A stretch of 64,000 nucleotides of DNA from Phytohabitans flavus (GTDB lineage Bacteria > Actinomycetota > Actinomycetes > Mycobacteriales > Micromonosporaceae): contig NZ_AP022870.1 of the NCBI RefSeq assembly GCF_011764545.1, positions 7,756,001 to 7,820,000 of the forward strand, read 5' to 3'. Below the pieces are notes generated by a model. That model was not told where the DNA came from. It did no database searches and was given only the letters and a program-made list of their open reading frames with translations. A program made the translations under genes and the position numbers. Positions 39,214 to 47,819 of the stretch are shown here, piece after piece (the first letter of the stretch is position 1; every line of letters starts with the position of its first letter).

Positions 39214-41571
39214 TCAGGCGGGGTCGGCGGGTTCGACGGCGATGATTCGTTTGAGGTTGAACCAGCGTTCGTCTTCGCGGAGTCGGCACCACGCCAGTAG
39301 GGAGCCGTCGGTGAGTTCGATGTTGTCGATGGTCCGGTTGCTGGGGTTGCCGTCCCGGTTGACGTAGCTGATCGTCACTGGTTGGCGGTGGTCGATCGCG
39401 TAGGCCAGGATTCGCGCTTCGCTCGTCGTGAGATTGGTCGCGGACCGGCGTACCGCCTCCAGCGACGGTGTGAGCGGTATCAGCGTCTCGTCGGGAGCGG
39501 CGAGCAGCTTCCGTACGAGGTCGGCAGCCTCAGGGCGCGCGGCTGCCTGGCGCGGCTTGGCTGTCCGGCGCTTCGCAGGGCTCTTGGCGCGTGCCTGGTG
39601 GGGCGGGCTAGCGGATGCGCGGTGGTCGATCGCCCGTTCCACGATCGGGGTGCCGTCGTCGGCTTCGGCAACCGGTGCGTAGCCGGCGTTGCGGAGCGCG
39701 GAAAGGACATCCTGTAGCGGGGCAGCGGCGGCGAGCACCGTCGGGGCGAGCTGGCGCAGTCCGAGGGCTCGCAGCCGGCGGTCCGCGACGATTTCGTTCA
39801 GCAGGGCGGTGTCTTCACTGCGCAGGCAGCAGGCTACGGTGCTGGCCCGCACGGAGCCGTGTCGGCGGGCGACGTCGGCGACCAGGTAGCGCAGCGGTTG
39901 CGGCAGCTCACCGACCGCGATGTCGGCGAGTGCGTCGAGCAGGCTGCTGGCTGTGTGTCCGGCGTCGAGCGCGCGCCGCACGGTGGCCGGACTGAACCGC
40001 CACGTGCGCGCGACCCCGCGGGTTTCCGGATCGGCGGCCAGGTCGAGCAGCGCGCTCAACGTGGTGTCAGGGCTGCCGGTGACGACGGCGGTGAGGTCGG
40101 CCTGTAGCCGGGCGTGGTGCTGGGTGGTGCCGATGTCGCCGAGCACAGCGGTCAGGTCGTCGGCACCGCCGAGCAGTGCATGGCCAGCCGCAGTGACCAC
40201 GCCCGCGCCGGTCACGCCCAGCAGAGCGGCTTCCTGCCAGCAGGCGACGGCCTGGTCTGGCGCGGTATCGGGATCGCCGAACGCGAGCGGCTGCCGCCAG
40301 ATGACCAGGTCCGCCAAGGCTCGAGGGTCCTTGATGGTGGCGGCTTCCGGCTCCGACGCGGCGGCGATGACGGCGGCACGCAGTTCGACGGTGCCGGCAT
40401 GAACCTCGCCGGGCGTGACCGCACCAGAGGCAGCCAGCGGCGCGGACGGCGATCGCCACCACGCACGCAGCAGCGTGGAAAGCTGATCGGCCGGCTCGTA
40501 CCCTCGCCATCCGTCGTAGCCGGCCGTCGGCGCTGCATGCCCGTCCCCGAGCGACAGCAACCCGGCGTGCGCGGCGACCGACAACCCCAGCCGCAGGTCC
40601 GGCTCGGTGCAGCCGAGCACTTTCGCCAGCCGCTTCAGCTCGCGCAAGCCGACCCCGCCCGTGCGAAGCGTCGGCACGGGCTTCTTGCCCGCCGCCTCCA
40701 GAAGATCAGTGACCAGCCGGACCATCGCGGCGCCAGCGGCGGCCGCCGCGCGCGCCGTCGTTGCCGGATCAGCCGCCGACCGTTCGACCGATGGCGGCGC
40801 GGAGTCGAACGGTGCCGCGTACCCCGAGCCGCGTAGCGCCAGGGCGACCTCGGCCGGCATGGTCAGCTCGCCGCCCCACTCAGAGGTGCGCGCCAGCAGG
40901 CCGCGCGCGATCGCCCACGCTTGCGGTGTTTGCGACCGGCTGCCGTACGAGCTGTAGTAGAAGGGATCTGGCTCGACCTCGCCGCCGGCCGCGGCCTTCT
41001 CCAGCAGGTCGCGAGCGTCGGCCGGAGCACCAGCCACGAGGGCGAGTACCCGCTCGCCGTCACGGAGGCAGGCGAGCACCTGATCAAGGATGTCGGCCTT
41101 GCGCCCAGCCGGCCTGATACCCAAATGCCGGGCCATGGTGCGGAGCTGATCGGCGGTCCGGTACACCAGGCCGGCCGCGACCGGATCGCCCAGCCCGAGC
41201 GGACGCGGCCAAGCCGCCGCGGCGGCGGGCACGAGTCGCGGTGCGGCGTCATCCAGTACGAGCGCGTTGGCCCGGAGCGTGTCCAAAGCACGCGTCACGT
41301 CCGCCCGCCCGCTGGCCGTCCCGGCGCCGAGCAGCTGGTCCAAGACCGGCCGCTCAGCCCGGCCGCCGAGTGCCGCCAACGCCTCAGCGACCTGCAACGT
41401 CGGACGATCCAACCGGCGCAACGCGGCGACCGTCGCCGCCGGCGTCGCCAACCGCTCAGCCAGCTCGCTCAACGACACCGGCTGCGGTACCGCCAACCCC
41501 TCCGGCCGCCGACGCAGCAGATCCGTCAAGCCGTCCTCACCGAGGCGCCTCAACCAAGCCGCAGTGACCAC
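39214..41571 (-). CDS. Helicase-associated (XPB/Ssl2-like N-terminal) protein with WYL-like C-terminus
   Basis: Large protein of 785 aa (GTG start at 41571). N-terminal helical repeats with SLSELAERLATPAATVAALRRLDRPTLQV resemble the helicase-conserved C-terminal or XPB/Ssl2-type N-terminal domain that actinobacterial proteins carry next to, or separated from, an XPB helicase. No helicase motifs (Walker A, DEAH) are present. The C-terminus (about 690-785: ILAYAIDHRQPVTISYVNRDGN) resembles a WYL ligand-sensing fold. The low-complexity Lys/Arg linker near residue 660 separates both. Role unknown, possibly DNA-damage related. Confidence 0.78.
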   Translation of the reverse strand: MVTAAWLRRLGEDGLTDLLRRRPEGLAVPQPVSLSELAERLATPAATVAALRRLDRPTLQVAEALAALGGRAERPVLDQLLGAGTASGRADVTRALDTLRANALVLDDAAPRLVPAAAAAWPRPLGLGDPVAAGLVYRTADQLRTMARHLGIRPAGRKADILDQVLACLRDGERVLALVAGAPADARDLLEKAAAGGEVEPDPFYYSSYGSRSQTPQAWAIARGLLARTSEWGGELTMPAEVALALRGSGYAAPFDSAPPSVERSAADPATTARAAAAAGAAMVRLVTDLLEAAGKKPVPTLRTGGVGLRELKRLAKVLGCTEPDLRLGLSVAAHAGLLSLGDGHAAPTAGYDGWRGYEPADQLSTLLRAWWRSPSAPLAASGAVTPGEVHAGTVELRAAVIAAASEPEAATIKDPRALADLVIWRQPLAFGDPDTAPDQAVACWQEAALLGVTGAGVVTAAGHALLGGADDLTAVLGDIGTTQHHARLQADLTAVVTGSPDTTLSALLDLAADPETRGVARTWRFSPATVRRALDAGHTASSLLDALADIAVGELPQPLRYLVADVARRHGSVRASTVACCLRSEDTALLNEIVADRRLRALGLRQLAPTVLAAAAPLQDVLSALRNAGYAPVAEADDGTPIVERAIDHRASASPPHQARAKSPAKRRTAKPRQAAARPEAADLVRKLLAAPDETLIPLTPSLEAVRRSATNLTTSEARILAYAIDHRQPVTISYVNRDGNPSNRTIDNIELTDGSLLAWCRLREDERWFNLKRIIAVEPADPA

Positions 41572-42314
41572 GCCACCTCCGTCCGTTCTGGCACGGATGC
41601 ACCCTAGCGGTCAGTTGCGGCTTTCCCTGACATGGCCGCATCGGCCTACCAGCACACCATCTCGTCGAGGCGGTAGGCGAGGGTCGACGCCCAAGACCGA
41701 AGGCTCCTAGCCAGTCATCGATGTACACGGCGGCACCGCTGTTGCGCTGACCTACCCGCACTTGGTTGTCGCCCATCCGCTTGCGGCCGCAAGGTCACAA
41801 CGTACAAGCCAGCCTGGACGCCGTCGATGGACGTAGCGGTGGTGTTCGGTGTTCGGTATTGACCGAACACCGAACGATGTAGCAGGGCTTAGCCGAGTAG
41901 CCCAGCTCGGTCGAGTTCGTACGCGAGATCAAAGCCCGGACGCGGCAGAATACGAAACCCACTCTGACCGCCGCTGGTTACCCGCTGCCGGTACAGATGT
42001 CCAGATCTCGCCTCACACCGAGGGGCCGATGAGGCTCGGACGGAACGGTAGGACTCGTGCCCGGACCGGCCGTTCAACGTCGTCGGCTGTGGAACTTATG
42101 ATCCCGTCGCACCAGCGCGACGATCTCCTGACATTTTTGTGGGTCGAGCGGGTAGGCGTACCGCTCGATCGCTTCCAACAGGTGCGCGGGGTGTGTCCCG
42201 ACCGCACTCACGGTTAGGTTCTCGCATCTGCCAAGCACCGCTTGTTCGTGCATGATCATCACTGCGGTGCGGACCGAGATGTCGCCGCTTGTCACGGCTT
42301 GACACCACAGCGGA
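41572..42314. other. Intergenic region with a hairpin and possible ORF remnants
   Basis: About 740 bp without a convincing gene, at the boundary of the accessory region. 41844-41875 is a perfect hairpin. A - strand open frame 42074-42295 (73 codons, VGTHPAHLLEAIERYAYP...) has gene-like third-position GC and could be a small gene, but it has no ribosome-binding site or recognised family. A short - strand frame ending at 41889 (GFRILPRPGFDLAYELDRAG) may be a fragment. Confidence 0.4.
41844..41875. terminator. Perfect 14-bp hairpin
   Basis: GTTCGGTGTTCGGT (41844-41857), loop ATTG, ACCGAACACCGAAC (41862-41875). Each arm is itself an imperfect tandem of TTCGGTG. It lies about 270 bp from the nearest assigned gene, so it is either a terminator for the - strand DUF2786 region or an element-associated inverted repeat. 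Confidence 0.5.
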
Positions 42315-43673
42315 TCACTCGTTTGCGACCGCTTGCCGCCCGTGTAGCGCGGCCCGGTCGGCCGCCGCCCGGCCCGAGGCCCAGCCCGCCCGATTGTTTG
42401 CGGCTGTCGCTTGCTGTGTCAGGTTAGGGAACTGCTTCTCGAAGGCGACCTGCACCGCGTCGTCGCGCGCAGCGAGCACGGGCAACAGATTGGCGGCGCC
42501 CGCCGACGCGGTCATCTCCCGGTCCACCTCCTCGGTGGCGGAGCTGAGCCGTTCACCGATCCGCGACGCGTACGCGGTCAGGAATGATTGTCGGAACGAG
42601 CGGGTCGTGTTGCGCCCGTTCTTGTCAACGTCCGGCTTGGCCTGCGTCATCGCCCTTGTCGCCTGAACGAGCAGCGAGGTGAATAGCAGTTCGGTCGACT
42701 CCAGGTCGGCCGGGAAGCCGACGATGCTGGTAAAGCCGAACCGCTTCATCCACACCGCCCGACAGCTGTTGGCCTCCGCGACGACCTGGAGCAGCAGTGT
42801 CTTCGGCGCCTCGTACGGATTGTCGATGCTCACCCGGCGGGTCGCTGGCTGGTCGCGTGCGCCCGTCCTCGCGACGAGCAGGGTGTGATCGATGCGGTGC
42901 CGCGCCATCAACTCCTGCGCCTTCGCTGTGAAGGCGTCGGCCTCTTCCGGGAAATCGGTCGACTCCGCCTTGGCCAGCAATGCCCGGACCCGAGTGATCA
43001 ACCGCTGATCGAGGTCCGCGGGCGCTGTCACTGTGGTGGAGGAGGCAGCGCCTGGCATCGGGCCAACCTGCTCGATCGGCGGCAGCGTCGCGAGCAGATG
43101 AAGCACCTCGATCGCGGTGGCGATCATCCCGACCCGGTCGACGCTCTCGCGCTCGCCCCAGGCGGTCACATAGTGGTCGTCGTGCTCCCACCACACCTGC
43201 GCGTCAAGGGCAGTCAACTGCGACTGCCACCGCTGATCGACGGCCGCCCTGGAATAACTCCGCATCTGCGCCGCGATGGCGTCGACCACGATCTGGCTGT
43301 GCTGTGTGGTGTACTCGCGGCGGGCCACCCGTACCAGCTCGGCCGGCTGCCAGCCGCGCCGCCACGCGTGCTCGACCTCGCGAAGCAGACAGGCCAGCAA
43401 GGCACGGTTGACCACCTGGATGCCGACAGCACCACCAGGGCCAGCGGTCAGCAGAGCACGGCAGCGATCGAGCTCGGCAGTCTCTTTGCGGTCATGAGCG
43501 TGGATCGCCTGGTTGATGATCTGCTCGACGCTCTGACGCTGCGACGGAACGTGCGGCACGCCGAACAGACCCAATGGATCGTCAGGGCCCAACTTCCCGG
43601 TGGCCCGTCGACGCTGAGTCGCCTCTGCGGCCTTTCGCTTTGCTTTGTGCCGCTCACGGCTGTTCTTGCCCAT
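42315..43673 (-). CDS. DUF2786 domain-containing protein
   Basis: Protein of about 452 aa starting MGKNSRERHKAKRKAAEATQRRR, a strongly basic N-terminus that could bind nucleic acid. The DUF2786 segment is RVRALLAKAESTDFPEEADAFTAKAQELMARHRID (about 225-265), followed by a helical C-terminal domain (GFTSIVGFPADLESTELLFTSLL). DUF2786 proteins occur in phages, plasmids and defence-rich regions; their function is unknown. The start at 43673 was preferred over an upstream in-frame ATG because AGAGG precedes it and the upstream residues are atypical. Confidence 0.82.
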   Translation of the reverse strand: MGKNSRERHKAKRKAAEATQRRRATGKLGPDDPLGLFGVPHVPSQRQSVEQIINQAIHAHDRKETAELDRCRALLTAGPGGAVGIQVVNRALLACLLREVEHAWRRGWQPAELVRVARREYTTQHSQIVVDAIAAQMRSYSRAAVDQRWQSQLTALDAQVWWEHDDHYVTAWGERESVDRVGMIATAIEVLHLLATLPPIEQVGPMPGAASSTTVTAPADLDQRLITRVRALLAKAESTDFPEEADAFTAKAQELMARHRIDHTLLVARTGARDQPATRRVSIDNPYEAPKTLLLQVVAEANSCRAVWMKRFGFTSIVGFPADLESTELLFTSLLVQATRAMTQAKPDVDKNGRNTTRSFRQSFLTAYASRIGERLSSATEEVDREMTASAGAANLLPVLAARDDAVQVAFEKQFPNLTQQATAANNRAGWASGRAAADRAALHGRQAVANE

Positions 43674-43950
43674 CGGCCTCTGTCCCGACTCGACGACACA
43701 AACCCACAAGACGCTACCAACCAGGCCGTCAGCTCAGGCTCCCAGACGGGGGAACGTCTAACCCCAGCCGCGGAAGAGCAACGATGAGGGCGACCCGGCC
43801 GCGCTACTCGATCGCCTACCTCGCGTACAGGGCGCGTCTGGCACGCGTTTCTGGTGGGCCGGAGGCATCACCATGCGAACCAAGCCGCGACCATCGCCGG
43901 TGACCCGCTTCCCCTACGTTTGACCAGGTCACGGGACGAGGTGGTGCCCG

Positions 43951-44205
43951 ATGACATCGACGCCGGACCGGCGGTCCTCCGCGCTGGCCGCACTCGGCAA
44001 GGACGACTCATTCGCCTACGCCATTCGCGAGGCACTCAGTGGCGGCGCGCGGCAGGCGGTTCGCCAGCGCCTCGTGATCGAGATGGTCGCGCAGCTCCAC
44101 GACACGCTTAGCGACTACATGGTGTCCGAGAGGGAGGCGTACGAAACCTTCGTACGAACCGTCGCGCTGCTCACCGTCTTCCTCCCCGATGGGAGGAGCC
44201 GATGA
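43951..44205 (+). CDS. Small hypothetical protein, first gene of DUF2637 operon
   Basis: Protein of 84 aa beginning MTSTPDRRSSALAALGKDDSFAYAIREAL, predicted mostly helical, with no recognised family. GAGGTGG (43938-43944) precedes the ATG by 6 nt, and its stop overlaps the next start as ATGA. The regular coupling with the two downstream genes supports that it is real. Confidence 0.68.
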   Translation: MTSTPDRRSSALAALGKDDSFAYAIREALSGGARQAVRQRLVIEMVAQLHDTLSDYMVSEREAYETFVRTVALLTVFLPDGRSR

Positions 44206-44348
44206 ACCCGCCCCAACACGACTGGGCGGTCCAAAAACGGACCTGCCTCACGGCGTCTGACGTCCATGTCCGCACCGGGGACGACGGACATCCAATTGCG
44301 GCGGGCAAAGTCCGGACGTCTTCGAGACCGCTGGAGGCCGGGGGATGA
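44202..44348 (+). CDS. 48-residue hypothetical protein, middle gene of DUF2637 operon
   Basis: Short gene encoding MNPPQHDWAVQKRTCLTASD... ending in RPLEAGG. GGGAGGAG (44191-44198) lies 3 nt before the ATG, which overlaps the upstream stop, and its own stop overlaps the DUF2637 start; both junctions are ATGA. It is hydrophilic, with one Cys and no membrane segment. No family recognised. Confidence 0.65.
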   Translation: MNPPQHDWAVQKRTCLTASDVHVRTGDDGHPIAAGKVRTSSRPLEAGG

Positions 44349-45010
44349 ACATGACCCGGATCACCCGCAATGTAAGCACCGCAGCGGTGGCAACGATCGC
44401 AGCCTGGTCGTCCTGGAGCCACATGGTCCACGTCGCACTTCGGTTCGGCGAGCGGCCCGAGGTCGCCTATGTATTACCGCTATCTGTGGACGGCATGCTG
44501 ATCGTGGCATCCACAGCGATGGTTGAGGACCGACGGCAGGGGCGGGCCGTGCGTTGGTCGGCCCGCGTCGCGTTCGCCGCTGGTGTCGCGGCCAGCGTGG
44601 CGGCCAACATAGCCGCTGCGCATCCATCGGCCGGCGCGCGGATCGTGGCCGCCTGGCCAGCCATCGCGCTACTGCTAGTCGTGGAGATCTTGTCCCGGGC
44701 ACGCCGGCCGGATACGGCACACCAGGCGGACGCGGGCCTCGCGGACGCCGATCGCCCGGACACTCACCTCACCCCGCCAGCAGAGTCTGGTGCGCTGTTG
44801 GGCGAGGCAGCACATCTGGCCCCGGGCCAACGGCAGCAAGGGTTGCCCGCCCAAGGAAGTGCTCGTGTCCGGCCTGGCGTGACGCGGACGGCGGAGGTGG
44901 TGGCCCGGATACGCGCCGAACGTCCGAACGCGACATTCGCGGACATCGCCGCTGAGGCACGGGTGTCCGAACGACATGTCCGACGCTTGCTGAGATCCGA
45001 TTCGAGCTGA
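44345..45010 (+). CDS. DUF2637 (SpdB-like) membrane protein with C-terminal HTH
   Basis: Protein of 221 aa. The first 120 residues hold four predicted membrane segments in the DUF2637 pattern (SHMVHVALRFGERPEVAYVLPLSVDGMLIVASTAMV, then AAGVAASVAANIAAAH and IALLLVVEIL). DUF2637 proteins resemble the Spd spread proteins of actinobacterial integrative and conjugative elements. The C-terminus ATFADIAAEARVSERHVRRLLR is a helix-turn-helix. GGAGG (44333-44337) precedes the ATG by 7 nt. No FtsK-type transfer ATPase, Rep or integrase accompanies it here. Confidence 0.85.
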   Translation: MNMTRITRNVSTAAVATIAAWSSWSHMVHVALRFGERPEVAYVLPLSVDGMLIVASTAMVEDRRQGRAVRWSARVAFAAGVAASVAANIAAAHPSAGARIVAAWPAIALLLVVEILSRARRPDTAHQADAGLADADRPDTHLTPPAESGALLGEAAHLAPGQRQQGLPAQGSARVRPGVTRTAEVVARIRAERPNATFADIAAEARVSERHVRRLLRSDSS

Positions 45011-45048
45011 CGATCCTCCATAGCGCGAAGTCGAAGGTAGGTTACGGC

Positions 45049-45705
45049 CTACTCGCTGTGCTGCCGACCGACCAGCCAGCTCTCGAAGCCGCTAACCATC
45101 TCGCCCATAGAGCCGAGCCGGCCGGGGTCCTCGTTATACAGGTCAACGAGGCATCGCTCCCACAGGGAGTAGGCGGAGTCCAGTTCAGCTGGCACCTGCC
45201 GGAGTTGGCGCACGGCATCTTCGGCCCGCTTGACCTGCCCCGATCGCGCGGCCTCGCCCGCCTCGTCCCATAGCTGCTCGACGGAACCGAAAAGCTTGCG
45301 GATGTGGTCGGCGCAGCGACTCTCGCGGTCGCGAAGCAAGTCGATGAACTCGTCGTAGTCATCCTCGGCGGGCTTGGGAATGGCCGGTAGATCGTCTGGC
45401 GTCAGTCGAGGAATCTCGACTCCAACCGCTGGCGGGATCTCGGCGGACGCTCGGACGGCGTCAGCAGCGTCCGCGCAGAGGCTGGCAAGCTTCGAAAGGT
45501 CATCTACCTCGCCGCCAGCGATGAGCCCTGACAACGACTCGATGGCCTGCTTGACCTCGTCGTAACGGTAGTCGGCGAGGTAGCCATCAACCTCAAAGGC
45601 CAAGTCCGTAATCTGCCCGTACACGCCGCTGAGTTCGTCCTCGAGCGACTCAACCAGCTGCTCCCGCTCCTCGCCATCGTCTGCCCTGTCCGTGACGTCC
45701 ACCAT
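45049..45705 (-). CDS. Acidic hypothetical protein upstream partner of DUF6119 gene
   Basis: Protein of 218 aa, strongly acidic and helical, beginning MVDVTDRADDGEEREQLVESLEDELSG; no membrane segments, no known domain. GGAGGG precedes the ATG by 5 nt. It is the downstream neighbour of the DUF6119 gene on the same strand (78-nt gap), so it is probably co-transcribed with it. It may act with it, but this is positional only. Confidence 0.75.
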   Translation of the reverse strand: MVDVTDRADDGEEREQLVESLEDELSGVYGQITDLAFEVDGYLADYRYDEVKQAIESLSGLIAGGEVDDLSKLASLCADAADAVRASAEIPPAVGVEIPRLTPDDLPAIPKPAEDDYDEFIDLLRDRESRCADHIRKLFGSVEQLWDEAGEAARSGQVKRAEDAVRQLRQVPAELDSAYSLWERCLVDLYNEDPGRLGSMGEMVSGFESWLVGRQHSE

Positions 45706-45783
45706 CTTCGCCCTCCACAGCGTTATATCGCCCCGTGCACGATAGGCGACTGGGCCGGCATATGCCGGCCCAGTCGTGACCTG

Positions 45784-47517
45784 CTACTGAGTCGGAATTC
45801 CGACGACTTCGACGTCGATACCGTCGCCTCGTAGACGCCGAGCAGCTCGATACAGGGCGACCTGCGAGAACGTGAAAAGCGTGTCGGCACTCAGGGTCTT
45901 TCCCGAGCCGAGCGCGATCGCGTATACGACCTTGCGGGGCTTGAACGTCGCGTCGATCTTGGCCTTGGGTTCGCGGGCGCGTACCACCGCGAGCAACCGT
46001 TCGCGTGCCTCGGGTTCGTGGAGAAGCGCGTCGACGGCCACTTCGCCTTGCATGAACAGGTGGCTGAGTGGAGCGGAGCGGTCACCACGCTTGACGTGAA
46101 TCAGCTCGTTGTCCGGGCCGAGGAGGTCGCATGCCTCGATCCCAGGGCCGCGGTTGTGTTGGCGGGTCTTGAGGAACTGCTTGTCGAGCAGCACCAAGCC
46201 GCTCCCGGGACGACCAGCCCACCGGTTGTACGCGTCCTCATCGGCGAGATCACGGGTCCACGGTGGCAACGCAACAGTCGACGGTCCGGCGAGGATCTTC
46301 TCAATCTCCGACCGCAGGAGGTCGAGGTGACGCTCGCCGATCTCGTACCAGCGGCCCTCGTGGTAGATCATCCGGGCCGAACCGAATCCGATCTCAGCGG
46401 TGATCCACTTGTATGCCGCGACAGGCGGGCTGAGCAACTCGCGGCCGTCGGGATCGGCGCACATGCCGATGGTCCCCAGCTTCAACGCCTCCAGCCGCCG
46501 ACCTGGCGGTCGGCTCAGTGCACACTCCAGAATCCTGTCGAGGTCGAGTTCCGGACGGTACATCCGCCGGTACGGCACCTTGATCACATAGGCCTGCGCC
46601 GCGGATTCGTGCTCGACTAGGGAGATCGGCACCGCAAGCCCGAGATTATCGGTGGCCTCCTCGCCCAGCATCTCGTCGAGGCGTTTGTCTAGTTCGTCGG
46701 TGCGGTCGCCCTTGCGCAACGGGCGGACCTGAGCGATGAAATCCAACTCGGGTGCGGGCGTATCGAGCGAGCAGACGCGGCTGATCTCCCGCAGGTCGTC
46801 GAGCAACCCGACTGGATCAGTGCTTACAGCTATCTGTAGGGAGTCCGCTGCGGCGACAGACACAGCCCTGGAGGTGCCGCGGGTGACGGTGAGCTGCTCA
46901 TTGTTGAGCTTTCCGCAGAGCTGGCCGACGATCTCCCCCCAACCCTCGATGCCGTAGCGGCGAATGTGCTGGCCGCCGGGCACTAGGTTGCGGTCGACCC
47001 GTCCGGTGGAGGCGAGGACTCGACGGGTTACCCGCTTGATCCGATCTGGTTCGATCGCCCGGGTCGCGAACGTGATGCCGAATCCGGGGTCGACGCGATC
47101 CAGGTTGATCATGAAGCGGCCGAGGGTGCCGTAGGTCAGGGCGTACACCTCGCCGTCGACCACGACCAGCAACGCGCAGCCGGCACTGCTGTACCCAACG
47201 GTCACGGCGTCTCCGGTAAGCCCCGCGATGACAGGACACCAGTCGGCCGCAGGCTGGGGCACATCCCCGAGAACGATGAGCGCCGGCGCACCGGCGACCT
47301 CCGTCGAGATGACCGAGAAGTCGTGCTGCCGTAGATACCGCTGGTTCAGGCAGGCACGGAGATCCGTGAGGCCAAGGGCCTCGAGGTCCATCCGGTAGAG
47401 CGTGGTGCGGTATGTGGACGGAGGACGGGACGCCCTCGCGGTGTACCGCTGGCGAGGGGCGCGGTTTGAACGAGAGTTGAGTCGGTCTGGTGTGGTGTGA
47501 GTCGCAGCATCATTCAT
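45784..47517 (-). CDS. DUF6119 / TIGR04141-type sporadically distributed protein
   Basis: Protein of 577 aa. The region starting TLYRMDLEALGLTDLRACLN and the internal features GYSSAGCALLVVVDGEVYALTYGTLGRFMI and a C-terminal KRGDRSAPLSHLFMQGEVAVDALLHE..VYAIALGSG fit the TIGR04141/DUF6119 family. The family is sporadic across bacteria and often sits near restriction-modification genes; its biochemical role is not established. The first 40 residues are basic and likely disordered. The gene diverges from the HTH-methyltransferase-like fusion and hsdMSR, 302 bp away. Confidence 0.8.
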   Translation of the reverse strand: MNDAATHTTPDRLNSRSNRAPRQRYTARASRPPSTYRTTLYRMDLEALGLTDLRACLNQRYLRQHDFSVISTEVAGAPALIVLGDVPQPAADWCPVIAGLTGDAVTVGYSSAGCALLVVVDGEVYALTYGTLGRFMINLDRVDPGFGITFATRAIEPDRIKRVTRRVLASTGRVDRNLVPGGQHIRRYGIEGWGEIVGQLCGKLNNEQLTVTRGTSRAVSVAAADSLQIAVSTDPVGLLDDLREISRVCSLDTPAPELDFIAQVRPLRKGDRTDELDKRLDEMLGEEATDNLGLAVPISLVEHESAAQAYVIKVPYRRMYRPELDLDRILECALSRPPGRRLEALKLGTIGMCADPDGRELLSPPVAAYKWITAEIGFGSARMIYHEGRWYEIGERHLDLLRSEIEKILAGPSTVALPPWTRDLADEDAYNRWAGRPGSGLVLLDKQFLKTRQHNRGPGIEACDLLGPDNELIHVKRGDRSAPLSHLFMQGEVAVDALLHEPEARERLLAVVRAREPKAKIDATFKPRKVVYAIALGSGKTLSADTLFTFSQVALYRAARRLRGDGIDVEVVGIPTQ

Positions 47518-47819
47518 GGACTTGCCTTTCGCGGAGTGATCACTGGTCCGTCATGCGAAGGACCAGCGTCAAACGGTTCAGAAGAGGCCGGGGCAGGTCC
47601 CGCGTTCGCGGCGTGGTCCTTCCGGTGCCCGCTTTGGGCGCGTGCGCTGCCCGGTCTGGGCGGTAGTTGACCTGCTGGGCGGTTCTACGACAACAGACGA
47701 GGTGCAAATCCTGAAGCAAATCTCCGATAAGTCCCCTTATCAGTTTCATGCTCGGCTGAAAGACTTTGCGAAGGTTTACCGTTCTGAGGACCGTGCGGCC
47801 GAAGGGAGGAAGGGCGACC
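47518..47819. promoter_or_regulatory. Divergent promoter region of the DUF6119 and hsd operons
   Basis: 302-bp gap between divergent genes. GATAAG (47726-47731), loop TCCC, CTTATC (47736-47741) is an inverted repeat about 80 nt before the fusion gene and a candidate operator for its HTH domain. AGGGAGGAAGGG (47803-47814) is the Shine-Dalgarno for the GTG at 47820. An open frame of 61 codons from 47642 ends overlapping this start but has no ribosome-binding site. Confidence 0.5.

Noticed and set aside
41849..42217. 122-codon + strand ORF
   Set aside because: Starts inside a perfect hairpin and has low third-position GC unlike genes here.
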